From assembly GCA_964400785.1 (NCBI GenBank), contig CAYNWB010000043.1, positions 1-18,841 on the forward strand: a DNA stretch of 18,841 bases. Direction: 5' to 3'. This document shows positions 1 to 6,007 of this stretch, piece by piece (within the stretch, counting starts at the first letter, position 1; each line of letters opens with the position of its first letter). The stretch is from CAVQGZ01 sp964400785. Lineage in GTDB: Bacteria; Actinomycetota; Actinomycetes; Jiangellales; Jiangellaceae. The position numbers were made by a program, and so were the translations under genes. Under the pieces are notes generated by a model that made no database searches, was not told the DNA's origin, and saw only the letters and a list, made by a program, of their open reading frames with translations.

Positions 1-320
1 CCCCCAACTGTCCGGTCTCCTCTTCCTTGGTAGGCGCTCCACCGGCCACCGACCAGAGCCTGTCGACCCGAATCGGGCCGCCGCCCTGCCAGCGGGTCCC
101 CCATCGCTGAACGCCGACGGCCGAACCACGACACATCAAGGACCCAGGCGGTTCCGGTCTGTCCGGGATCAGAGGCGGTCGGCTCGCCGCCAGTCCGTGC
201 ATGCCACGCTCGGAACGCACCCTGTTCGGCAGGTCGGAACGCACCACTCATCGCGGCAGATTGGTGAAATCGAGACGGGTCGGCGCGGGGTTGGATGTGC
301 CGACGCGCGACCGCCAGCGT
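1..320. other. Non-coding or unassigned left edge
   Basis: I see no convincing gene here. Short open frames on the + strand (from about 197 and 201) run antisense into the gene at 321-926, are Arg/Gly/Pro-rich in the way out-of-frame high-GC DNA is, and lack a recognisable domain. The only structure noticed is a pair of 12-bp direct repeats at 210-245. The stretch could contain the downstream region of the minus-strand gene at 321-926 or a decayed gene. Confidence 0.5.
210..245. repeat. 12-bp direct repeat pair
   Basis: TCGGAACGCACC occurs at 210-221 and again at 234-245, a period of 24 bp, which places both copies on nearly the same helical face. No gene is recognised beside it. It may be chance or the remains of a protein-binding site; nothing else supports a function. 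Confidence 0.4.
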
Positions 321-926
321 TCACACCGAGCGTGTGTCGGAGGCGGTGGTGTAGGCCTCGTTCAGCGCGGCCGCGGCGAGGGTCAGGGATCGGATGATGT
401 CGGCCCGCTGCTCGACGGTTGCGTCAGGACCGTCTCCTAGGTCGGCCTCGAGTGGGGCGTCACCGAAGGCCTGTCGGATGCGCCGCTTCTCGGTGGCGGT
501 GACCGTGAAGACCGCTGTCTGCAGGACGAAGCCGTGGACCAGCGACGCCACCTCGGCCTGACCCAGTGGGCCAAGACCTGGATGCACCGCGACGACCACG
601 TCGAGCCAGGCCAGGTCGTCGGGCTCGCTGTCCTCGAACCGGTCGCTGATCAGGCTGTAGACCAGCACCGAGGCGGCCCGCACGCCCGGGGAGTCCTGTT
701 CGCGCTCGTCGTAGGGCATCCGAGCGGCCCGCTGGATCAGCGCCTCCGCCCGGTCGCCGTCCCCCGCGCCGAGGGCTCGGATCGCCTTGGTGAGCAGGTT
801 CTCCGCCCCGGTGATCTGGGCGGAGAAGCGCGCGTTGAGCATGCGGCCGGACTGGCGGGCCATTTCGCGTAACTCCGTCCGCATGCCATGGCCAGGGTCG
901 AACTCGGCCGGGAACGGGTCAGACAT
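321..926 (-). CDS. Hypothetical helical protein, 201 aa
   Basis: I do not recognise this protein. The frame is open further upstream, to 1181, but that part is Arg/Gly/Pro-rich and reads like non-coding DNA. The ATG at 926 (MSDPFPAEF) begins a balanced composition and lies 7 nt downstream of a TAGTGT -10 box, which suggests a leaderless mRNA; there is no Shine-Dalgarno sequence. The protein is soluble, with no signal peptide or membrane segment. It looks mostly alpha-helical: an Arg/Met-rich segment at about 15-40, an Ala-rich helix at about 40-70 containing an acidic stretch, a hydrophobic segment around 80-95, and a region at about 105-145 with VVVAVHPGLGPL and ATEKRRIRQAF. The C-terminus is Ala-rich. 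No catalytic motif is evident. It sits in a gene-poor region next to an MNT-HEPN module and is probably accessory. That it is a gene is likely; its function is unknown. Confidence 0.6.
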   Translation of the reverse strand: MSDPFPAEFDPGHGMRTELREMARQSGRMLNARFSAQITGAENLLTKAIRALGAGDGDRAEALIQRAARMPYDEREQDSPGVRAASVLVYSLISDRFEDSEPDDLAWLDVVVAVHPGLGPLGQAEVASLVHGFVLQTAVFTVTATEKRRIRQAFGDAPLEADLGDGPDATVEQRADIIRSLTLAAAALNEAYTTASDTRSV

Positions 927-933
927 CGACGTG

Positions 934-939
934 ACACTA
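934..939 (-). promoter_or_regulatory. -10 box of leaderless gene at 926
   Basis: TAGTGT on the minus strand matches the actinobacterial -10 pattern TANNNT. It ends 7 nt before the ATG at 926, so transcription would start at or next to the A of the start codon. No clear -35 element is visible. The same hexamer stands before the nucleotidyltransferase gene at 2490. Confidence 0.5.
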
Positions 940-1038
940 GCGACCCGACCGTGCCTTCTCCTCGCGGCGGGGAAGCGCCGAGACCCACCGATGCCCGGGG
1001 CGGAGCGCGACCATTTCGTGCCCAGGGGGGATGCGCCA

Positions 1039-1072
1039 TCTCGACCCCCCGGTGGAGACACGAGGGTCGAGA
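1039..1072. repeat. 9-bp inverted repeat, possible hairpin
   Basis: TCTCGACCC at 1039-1047 pairs perfectly with GGGTCGAGA at 1064-1072 across a 16-nt loop. It lies about 110 bp upstream of the start at 926 and more than 400 bp downstream of the HEPN stop. A terminator for the MNT-HEPN transcript or a regulator-binding site are both possible. There is no U-tract on either strand. Confidence 0.35.
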
Positions 1073-1495
1073 GTCGGGGGCGATCCCAACGCCGCGGAGG
1101 GCGGGATGCACCACCGATCTCGCCGCCACCAACAGGCCCGTGCTGCTCCGTGACGCCACAACGACTGCCGTCCCGCACCACCTCAAGCGCTCATCACCGC
1201 CCGATCCAGGCTGAGCGCCCGCGCTCCTGACACCCCAACCGGTCCCGGTGCCGGATCGGTCAGACAGCGCAACACTCGTCTTGCACCAGGGGTGCCCGCG
1301 GGGGTCGCCTCCGGCTGGCACAGCTGAGCCAGTGGGGCTGGCACGCCTCCTGGCCCGCCCGACGCTGGGCGCGTTGGCGTCACCGGTGACCTCCCGCCTC
1401 CGGCATGTTGCGGCCGCCGCATGGCTGGCTACCTCGTCCTTCGATGACCGCGCCCATCACTGATGGCGGGGGCGCGCGACCTGGAGACAGCCGGT

Positions 1496-1900
1496 TCAGC
1501 CACCGAGGCGGACGATCTGTATCGCCAACTCGACCAGTCGCCGAGCCCGTCGGACGAGCGGCTCGGCCTTCGTGGCGGACAGGAGGGCAGTGCCGTACTC
1601 GACGCCAGCCTTGGCGCCGAGCAGCTCGCGCAGGGCCTTCTCCGCGGCGGGCGCGTCGGCGCGCCCGCCGAGGGCGGTCCCGAGTTCCTTCGCCGCGGCC
1701 GTATGGTCCTTGCCCTTGCGGGTGGCACCCGTCAGGGCGGTGACGATCGCATCCTTGGCGCTGATGCCGGCATGGATGGCATCGCCCGCGGCCGCGGTGA
1801 AGCGCTCGGCAACGAGGTTGTCCTCGGCAGAGGCGAGGTACTCCTGGGCCTTGCTGAGGAATGCTTTGGCGTGGTTGAGCCGCTCAGCCTGGGCTATCAG
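1496..1900 (-). CDS. HEPN-domain protein (toxin-like), CTG start
   Basis: This 134-residue frame looks like a HEPN RNase-type partner of the upstream nucleotidyltransferase. Visible are an N-terminal helix (AERLNHAKAFLSKAQEYLAS), then AAGDAIHAGISAKDAI, typical of the second HEPN helix, and RKGKDH at residues 61-66. That fits the RX4-6H catalytic motif of HEPN ribonucleases. The frame contains no ATG or GTG, and its single TTG lies near the end. The in-frame stop just upstream (TGA at 1907-1909) leaves CTG at 1900 as the best start, one base offset from the TGA that ends the neighbour, so translation is probably coupled. Family alignment by eye also puts the expected N-terminus there. HEPN proteins of MNT-HEPN pairs are RNases neutralised by the nucleotidyltransferase; that this one is toxic is inference. 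A point mutation that destroyed a former start codon is the main alternative. Confidence 0.72.
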   Translation of the reverse strand: MIAQAERLNHAKAFLSKAQEYLASAEDNLVAERFTAAAGDAIHAGISAKDAIVTALTGATRKGKDHTAAAKELGTALGGRADAPAAEKALRELLGAKAGVEYGTALLSATKAEPLVRRARRLVELAIQIVRLGG

Positions 1901-2490
1901 GCCTCACCGACCGTCGTGCGCGGCACCGAGCCGATGAGCGCGACCCCGTCCCGGATAATGTCGCTGACCACGGGCTCACCCGAGCGCGCCAGCTGCTGGA
2001 ACTGGCTGGGCGTGAACACGAGGACGTCACACCCATTGCCCACGCTGGTGGCCACGGCGTCTTGAAGGTCGGCGCGTCCGTCCCACTCCGGACCGGCGAT
2101 GACGGCCAGGTCGATGTCACTTCCCTCACTCGCCTCTCCTCGGGCCACCGACCCGAACACGATCACTGCCTCGACGTCGGAGCCCACCGACGTCTCGATG
2201 GCTGCCCTGAGCATGGCGATCGGATCAGCGAGTGCGCGCAGGTGGGGGACCGCCGCATGCCCGTCGTTGATGGTGTGCACCCCTGCCCGACCGATGGTCT
2301 GCGTGTCGACCAGGCCGAGCCGGGTGAGGGCCTTGAGAGCCTGCTGCACCGACCACAGGCTGTACTCGTCGCTGACCATGCCGTGCACCTGTCGACCGGT
2401 CAGCGGCGCGCCGGTACGCAGGAGCACGGATAGGACGGCCCCGCGGGCCCCCGGGATGAGTCCGCCGAAAGGCTCCCCAAACAACACCAC
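1897..2490 (-). CDS. HTH-MNT nucleotidyltransferase (antitoxin-like)
   Basis: The 197-residue protein has two parts. Residues about 10-70 form a winged helix-turn-helix (LTGRQVHGMVSDEYSLWSVQ, then a recognition-helix-like segment ending LGLVDT). Residues about 85-190 form a minimal nucleotidyltransferase of the DNA polymerase beta superfamily: GSVARGEASEGSDIDL gives the GS and DxD metal-binding signature, and a third acidic residue lies in CDVLVF. In MNT-HEPN systems the nucleotidyltransferase inactivates the HEPN RNase, in studied cases by AMPylation. The fused DNA-binding domain suggests it may also repress its own promoter, where a perfect palindrome lies at 2500-2515. Two tandem GTG codons (2490 and 2487) are possible starts; 2487 better fits a leaderless mRNA from the TAGTGT box. 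The stop overlaps the HEPN start. The family call is firm; the role is inferred from gene pairing. Confidence 0.85.
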   Translation of the reverse strand: MVLFGEPFGGLIPGARGAVLSVLLRTGAPLTGRQVHGMVSDEYSLWSVQQALKALTRLGLVDTQTIGRAGVHTINDGHAAVPHLRALADPIAMLRAAIETSVGSDVEAVIVFGSVARGEASEGSDIDLAVIAGPEWDGRADLQDAVATSVGNGCDVLVFTPSQFQQLARSGEPVVSDIIRDGVALIGSVPRTTVGEA

Positions 2491-2493
2491 ATC

Positions 2494-2499
2494 ACACTA
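2494..2499 (-). promoter_or_regulatory. -10 box of the MNT-HEPN module
   Basis: TAGTGT on the minus strand lies 3 nt before the first GTG (2490) and 6 nt before the second (2487). The second spacing allows a leaderless start. No good -35 hexamer is seen; at the usual spacing the sequence is GTGCTG. The box is immediately flanked by the palindrome at 2500-2515. Confidence 0.5.
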
Positions 2500-2515
2500 C
2501 CAGTCATATGACTGG
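2500..2515. promoter_or_regulatory. Perfect 16-bp palindrome, probable operator
   Basis: CCAGTCATATGACTGG is identical on both strands. It directly abuts the TAGTGT -10 box and so fills the -35/-10 spacer, where a bound dimer would block RNA polymerase. The winged HTH at the N-terminus of the downstream nucleotidyltransferase is the obvious candidate ligand. This assignment is inference from position and symmetry. Confidence 0.6.
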
Positions 2516-2789
2516 CAGCACGTTCATAGGCGCCGCGCGGACACTGTCAGCCGGTGGCGGTGACGCCGAACAAGGCAGCCCGGGCCAGGCGGGTGACGAG
2601 AGCGGGGTCGACGTCCTCGCGACCGCCGGCCATGGACAACGAAGCCGCCCAGCGCTTCGGCCCCGTGTCGGCCCGTGTCGGCCCGTGTCGGCCCCGCCCT
2701 GTGGGACTGATGGCACGTGAAATGGCACATGACCGCTGAGCCGGAGATTGTGACCTCGGCATCGCCGCAGGTCAGAGGCCTGAAATCGG
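2516..2789. other. Intergenic stretch between module and tRNA
   Basis: No gene is supported between the module promoter and the tRNA. Minus-strand frames of about 70 to 100 codons exist, one ending in an orderly helical-looking tail (codons near 2547-2640), but none has a convincing start or domain. A short tandem repeat lies at 2664-2693. The stretch follows the 3' end of the tRNA and may hold decayed mobile DNA. Confidence 0.4.
2664..2693. repeat. Three tandem 10-bp units
   Basis: CGTGTCGGCC is repeated three times without spacing (2664-2673, 2674-2683, 2684-2693). A slippage-prone microsatellite in non-coding DNA is the simplest reading; no function is suggested. Confidence 0.8.
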
Positions 2790-2863
2790 AGCCGCCTGTG
2801 GGAATCGAACCCACGACCTACGCATTACGAGTGCGTCGCTCTGGCCGACTGAGCTAAGGCGGC
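2790..2863 (-). tRNA. tRNA-Thr (anticodon CGU)
   Basis: The minus strand folds into a complete cloverleaf. The 7-bp acceptor stem pairs GCCGCCT with AGGCGGC, the D arm contains AGCTCAG, the anticodon loop CTCGTAA carries CGT, and the T arm contains GGTTCGATTCC. The anticodon reads ACG, one of the common Thr codons in high-GC genomes. The discriminator base is U and the CCA end is not encoded (TCCG follows). The 3' end points toward the accessory MNT-HEPN region, the arrangement expected if islands insert into this tRNA gene. No second copy of the 3' end is visible in the window. Confidence 0.97.
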
Positions 2864-2961
2864 ATGCCAGCACTGTCGTCCGGCAGATCATCGAGTGTAC
2901 CGGCGGGATCCGGCTCGAACGCTCCGGCGGTACCGCGGCTCTCCGGACGATCGCGTACCCG

Positions 2962-2967
2962 TACAGT
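2962..2967 (+). promoter_or_regulatory. -10 box of leaderless GGT-family gene
   Basis: TACAGT (TANNNT pattern) ends 7 nt before the GTG at 2975, so the transcript probably starts at the start codon. No Shine-Dalgarno sequence precedes this GTG, which is consistent with leaderless translation. A -35 hexamer is not obvious. Confidence 0.55.
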
Positions 2968-2974
2968 CCCGCTC

Positions 2975-4447
2975 GTGTCGAGACGTCAGGCAGCGGTGGC
3001 GGCCGGCTCGGCCGGAGCAGTGACCGCCGCCGTCGAGGTTCTTCGGGCAGGTGGAAACGCCGTCGATGCTGCTGTGGCAGCGGCGTTCGCGGCCACCGTG
3101 TGCGAACCCGGGCTGGCCAGTCTCGGTGGCGGCGGGTTCCTCACGGCCCGTACGGCCGACGGCGAGCAGGTCGTGCACGACTTCTTCGTCAACGCCCCCG
3201 GCCTCGGGCACCCCGGCCATGTGCCGCCGCCTGCGCTCGACACGGTCACGATCAGGTTCGGGGGTGCTGACCAGGTGTTTCACGCCGGGCTGGGCTCGCT
3301 CGCCGTGCCCGGCACCCTCGACGGGCTGCTGTACGCCCACGCCCGACAGGGGCGGATCAGCATCAGCGAGGTCGTCTCCCCCGCACGACGCCTGGCTGCC
3401 GAGGGCTGGACGGTGGACGAGACGCAGCACTCGGTGTGCCGTCTGCTCGCTGAGATCTTTCGACTCACGGACGAGTGCTGGTCGCTGTACTCGGTCGACG
3501 ACCGGCCGCCCGCCATCGGTGACGTGCTGACCAACGGCCACCTGGCTCGCACGCTCGACCAGGTCGCCGACGGGACGGTGCGCACCTTCGCCGACATGGG
3601 CGGGGTGAGCGACCTGCTCGAGGCCGTCGAGGCCACTGGCGGCGCCCTGAGTGCCCGCGACCTGGCGCAGTACACGCCGGTCGAGCGCGACCCGTTGCTG
3701 GCAAGCCACCGCGGGGCGGTGCTGTCGACCAACCCGGCGCCCGCGTTCGGTGGGCCGATCCTCGCCGAGGCCACTCGGCTTCTCGGTGAGCAAGGCCCGG
3801 TCTCGGCCGACGCTGCTGGTGCGACCCGACTGATCGAGGCACTTCGTGGGGCGACCGAGCGAGAGAAGCAGATGCGCCGAACCGTGCCTGTCGCGGTCAG
3901 AGGCACGACGCATGTCAGCGTCGTGGACGCCGATGGTGGGCTCGCATCGCTGACGCAGTCCAACGGGTCGAGCAGCGGCATCATGGTGCCCGGCGCCGGC
4001 GTCCAGATGAACAACGTCATGGGTGAAGAAGACCTGCACCCAGCCGGGCTGCACACCGCTGTGCCAGGGTCACGGATCGGCTCCATGATGGCGCCGTCCC
4101 TGCTCGACCTGCCTGACGGTCGGGTGGTCGCCCTCGGGAGCGGTGGCAGCGAGCGCATTCGCAGCGCGATGCTGTCGGTGCTGGTAGGGCTCGTCGACCG
4201 CGGTCAGCACGCCGACGGAGCCGTGGAGTCACCGCGCGTGCACTGGGATGGCTCCGGCGTGCAGGCCGAGCCCCCACTGCGTGCCGACGTCGAGGACGCG
4301 CTGGCGCAGCTCGGCACCGTGACCCGGTGGACAGGCAAGCACCTGTACTTCGGCGGCGCACACGTCGTCGTCCGCTACCCCGATGGCCGGGTGGAGGCGC
4401 ACGGAGACTCGCGGCGCGGCGGGGCCAGCGCGGTCGTCGACCTGTAG
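2975..4447 (+). CDS. Gamma-glutamyltranspeptidase-family Ntn-hydrolase
   Basis: This 490-residue protein belongs to the gamma-glutamyltransferase family, which is made as one chain and self-cleaves before a Thr. The N-terminal GGNAVDAAVAAAFA (residues 26-39) and GGGGF (51-55) match the large subunit. RGTTHVSVVD places the expected nucleophile at Thr311, giving subunits of about 310 and 180 residues. GSGGSERI (388-395) matches the oxyanion/GGS motif of the small subunit. The Arg that binds the glutamate carboxylate in E. coli GGT (DFREMAP) is replaced by Phe (DFFVNAP, residues 69-75), and the NNQMDDF segment is NNVMGEED. Glutathione may therefore not be the substrate. There is no signal peptide, so a cytosolic enzyme is likely. 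The frame is open from 2864, but homology begins at SRRQAAVAAG and a -10 box lies 7 nt before the GTG. It converges on lysS with a 13-nt gap. Confidence 0.88.
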   Translation: MSRRQAAVAAGSAGAVTAAVEVLRAGGNAVDAAVAAAFAATVCEPGLASLGGGGFLTARTADGEQVVHDFFVNAPGLGHPGHVPPPALDTVTIRFGGADQVFHAGLGSLAVPGTLDGLLYAHARQGRISISEVVSPARRLAAEGWTVDETQHSVCRLLAEIFRLTDECWSLYSVDDRPPAIGDVLTNGHLARTLDQVADGTVRTFADMGGVSDLLEAVEATGGALSARDLAQYTPVERDPLLASHRGAVLSTNPAPAFGGPILAEATRLLGEQGPVSADAAGATRLIEALRGATEREKQMRRTVPVAVRGTTHVSVVDADGGLASLTQSNGSSSGIMVPGAGVQMNNVMGEEDLHPAGLHTAVPGSRIGSMMAPSLLDLPDGRVVALGSGGSERIRSAMLSVLVGLVDRGQHADGAVESPRVHWDGSGVQAEPPLRADVEDALAQLGTVTRWTGKHLYFGGAHVVVRYPDGRVEAHGDSRRGGASAVVDL

Positions 4448-4460
4448 GGACGCCCCGAGA

Positions 4461-5987
4461 TCACGAGCGCGGCTTGACCAGGGGGAACAGGATGGTGTCG
4501 CGGATGCCCAGCCCCGTCAGGTTCATGATGAGCCGGTCGATGCCGAGCCCGACTCCACCTGCTGGCGGCATGCCGTACTCGAGGGCGCGCAGAAAGTCCT
4601 CGTCCACCCTCATCGCCTCCTCGTCACCCCCGGCAGCACGCAGCGACTGCTCGTAGAACCGCTCGGCCTGGTCGATGGGGTCGGTGAGCTCGGAGTACCC
4701 GGTGCCCTGCTCCGCACCCCAGCAGACCAGGTCCCACTTCTCGGTCAGGCGCGGGTCGTCACGGTGCACCCGCGTCAGCGGCGCGTTCTGCTTGGGAAAG
4801 TCCTGGTAGAACACCGGTGTCGTCGTGGCCTTCTCGACGAGCTCGACGTACAGCTCCTCCAGCAGCATCGGCGCCGTGGCCTGGGCAGGCTCGTCGAGAC
4901 CGAGCCGCAGCGCGTGGGCGCGCAGCACCTCGATCGGTGTGTCGAGGTCGACCTGCTCGCCCAATGCCTCGCTCAACGCCCCGATCATGGTCTTCACCGG
5001 CCAGTCACCGGAAAGGTCGAACTCCTCGACGACCCCGTCGGCGTCGACCCGCCGGGCCACCGGTGACCCGAACACCTCGGTGGCGGCGGCCTGCACCAGC
5101 GACTGGGTGAGGTGACGCATCGTCGTGTAGTCGCCGTAGGCCTCGTACGCCTCCAGCATGGTGAACTCCGGGTTGTGGCTCGAGTCGGCACCCTCGTTGC
5201 GAAAGTTGCGGTTGATCTCGAACACCTTCTCCACGCCACCCACCATGAGCCGCTTGAGGTAGAGCTCAGGGGCGATGCGTAGGTAGAGCGGGATGTCGTA
5301 GGCGTTGATGTGGGTGACGAATGGGCGGGCGTTGGCCCCACCATGCAGCACCTGCAGCATCGGGGTCTCGGCCTCGACGTATCCCCTCTCGTGCATCGCG
5401 TCGCGGATGGCACGCACCACCCCCGCCCGCAGCGTCACCATGTCTCGGGCGTCCTGTCGCACGATGAGGTCGACGTAGCGCATGCGAACGCGCGCTTCGG
5501 GATCGGTGAGCCCCTTGTGCTTCTCCGGGAGCGGTCGCAGCGCCTTGCCCGTGAGCGCGAACTCGTCGGCCAGCACCGACAGCTCACCGCGGCGGCTGGT
5601 GATCACCTCTCCCGTCACGCCGACGTGGTCGCCGAGGTCGATGTCGTGCTTCCACGAGGCCAGCGTCGTCTCGCCGACCTTGTCCAGAGACAGCATCACC
5701 TGCAGGTCACCGGTGCCGTCGCGAAGCGTGGCGAAGCAGAGCTTGCCACCGTCGCGCTTGAGCACCACCCGACCGGTGACGCCGACCCGGTCGCCGGTGG
5801 CGGAGTCGGGCTCGAGGTGACCGTGGCGGTCGCGGATGGCTGCCACGGTGTCGGTGCGCTCGTAGCCGACCGGGTACGGGTCCACTCCTCGCGACCGCAG
5901 GTCGTCCACCTTGGCCCGCCGCACCCGCATCTGCTCGGGCAGCGTGTCGTCCTCGTCCCGCCCGAGCCCGGGCTGATCGGTCGTCAC
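4461..5987 (-). CDS. lysS: Lysyl-tRNA synthetase, class II, LysX-like
   Basis: This 508-residue enzyme charges tRNA-Lys with lysine. An OB-fold anticodon-binding domain lies at about 65-150, beginning with VGVTGRVVLKRDGGK. The class II core follows: motif 1 around 190-211, motif 2 at 255-281 (FEINRNFRNEG, HNPEFTMLEAY) and motif 3 at 477-488 (GLGIDRLIM). The segment DLVCWGAEQGTGYSELTDPIDQ differs from the usual FxxFVNGxEIANAFSELNDP of LysS and resembles the LysRS half of mycobacterial LysX as I remember it. Unlike LysX there is no N-terminal membrane transferase domain. The GTG start is 20 nt after the upstream stop; an internal ATG 19 codons in (MRVRRAK) is a less likely start. It is the last gene of the long minus-strand run. 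LysRS identity is firm; the LysX affinity needs a tree. Confidence 0.93.
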   Translation of the reverse strand: MTTDQPGLGRDEDDTLPEQMRVRRAKVDDLRSRGVDPYPVGYERTDTVAAIRDRHGHLEPDSATGDRVGVTGRVVLKRDGGKLCFATLRDGTGDLQVMLSLDKVGETTLASWKHDIDLGDHVGVTGEVITSRRGELSVLADEFALTGKALRPLPEKHKGLTDPEARVRMRYVDLIVRQDARDMVTLRAGVVRAIRDAMHERGYVEAETPMLQVLHGGANARPFVTHINAYDIPLYLRIAPELYLKRLMVGGVEKVFEINRNFRNEGADSSHNPEFTMLEAYEAYGDYTTMRHLTQSLVQAAATEVFGSPVARRVDADGVVEEFDLSGDWPVKTMIGALSEALGEQVDLDTPIEVLRAHALRLGLDEPAQATAPMLLEELYVELVEKATTTPVFYQDFPKQNAPLTRVHRDDPRLTEKWDLVCWGAEQGTGYSELTDPIDQAERFYEQSLRAAGGDEEAMRVDEDFLRALEYGMPPAGGVGLGIDRLIMNLTGLGIRDTILFPLVKPRS

Positions 5988-6007
5988 AGTCGGCCAACCG
6001 TAGTGCG

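Larger units (their letters stand above)
927..1495. other. Intergenic stretch without a supported gene
   Basis: This region lies between the start of the hypothetical gene at 926 and the end of the HEPN gene at 1496. Open frames of 70 to 150 codons exist on both strands but overlap each other, are Arg/Pro/Gly-rich and carry no domain. The supported contents are the -10 box at 934-939 and an inverted repeat at 1039-1072. A decayed gene is possible. Confidence 0.5.

Noticed and set aside
927..1181. N-terminal extension of the hypothetical protein to an upstream ATG
   Set aside because: The extension is Arg/Gly/Pro-rich without structure, and the -10 box directly before ATG 926 points to the shorter form.
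1183..1422. 79-codon minus-strand frame in the intergenic region
   Set aside because: No ribosome site, low-complexity Pro/Ala/Gly/Arg composition and overlapping frames of similar length on the other strand.
1463..2065. 200-codon open frame on the + strand
   Set aside because: It is antisense to the HEPN and nucleotidyltransferase genes, both of which show intact catalytic motifs on the minus strand.
2664..2693. CRISPR-like repeat
   Set aside because: Three contiguous 10-bp units with no spacers; this is a simple tandem repeat. No CRISPR array was seen anywhere in the window.
2547..2762. 71-codon minus-strand frame ending in an orderly helical tail
   Set aside because: The last 30 residues look protein-like, but the rest is Arg/Gly/Thr repeats over the tandem-repeat region and no start or family could be supported.
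1..2789. Duplicate of the tRNA-Thr 3' end as an attachment site
   Set aside because: I looked by eye for the T-arm/acceptor sequence elsewhere left of the tRNA and found no match beyond a few bases near 2690-2710.
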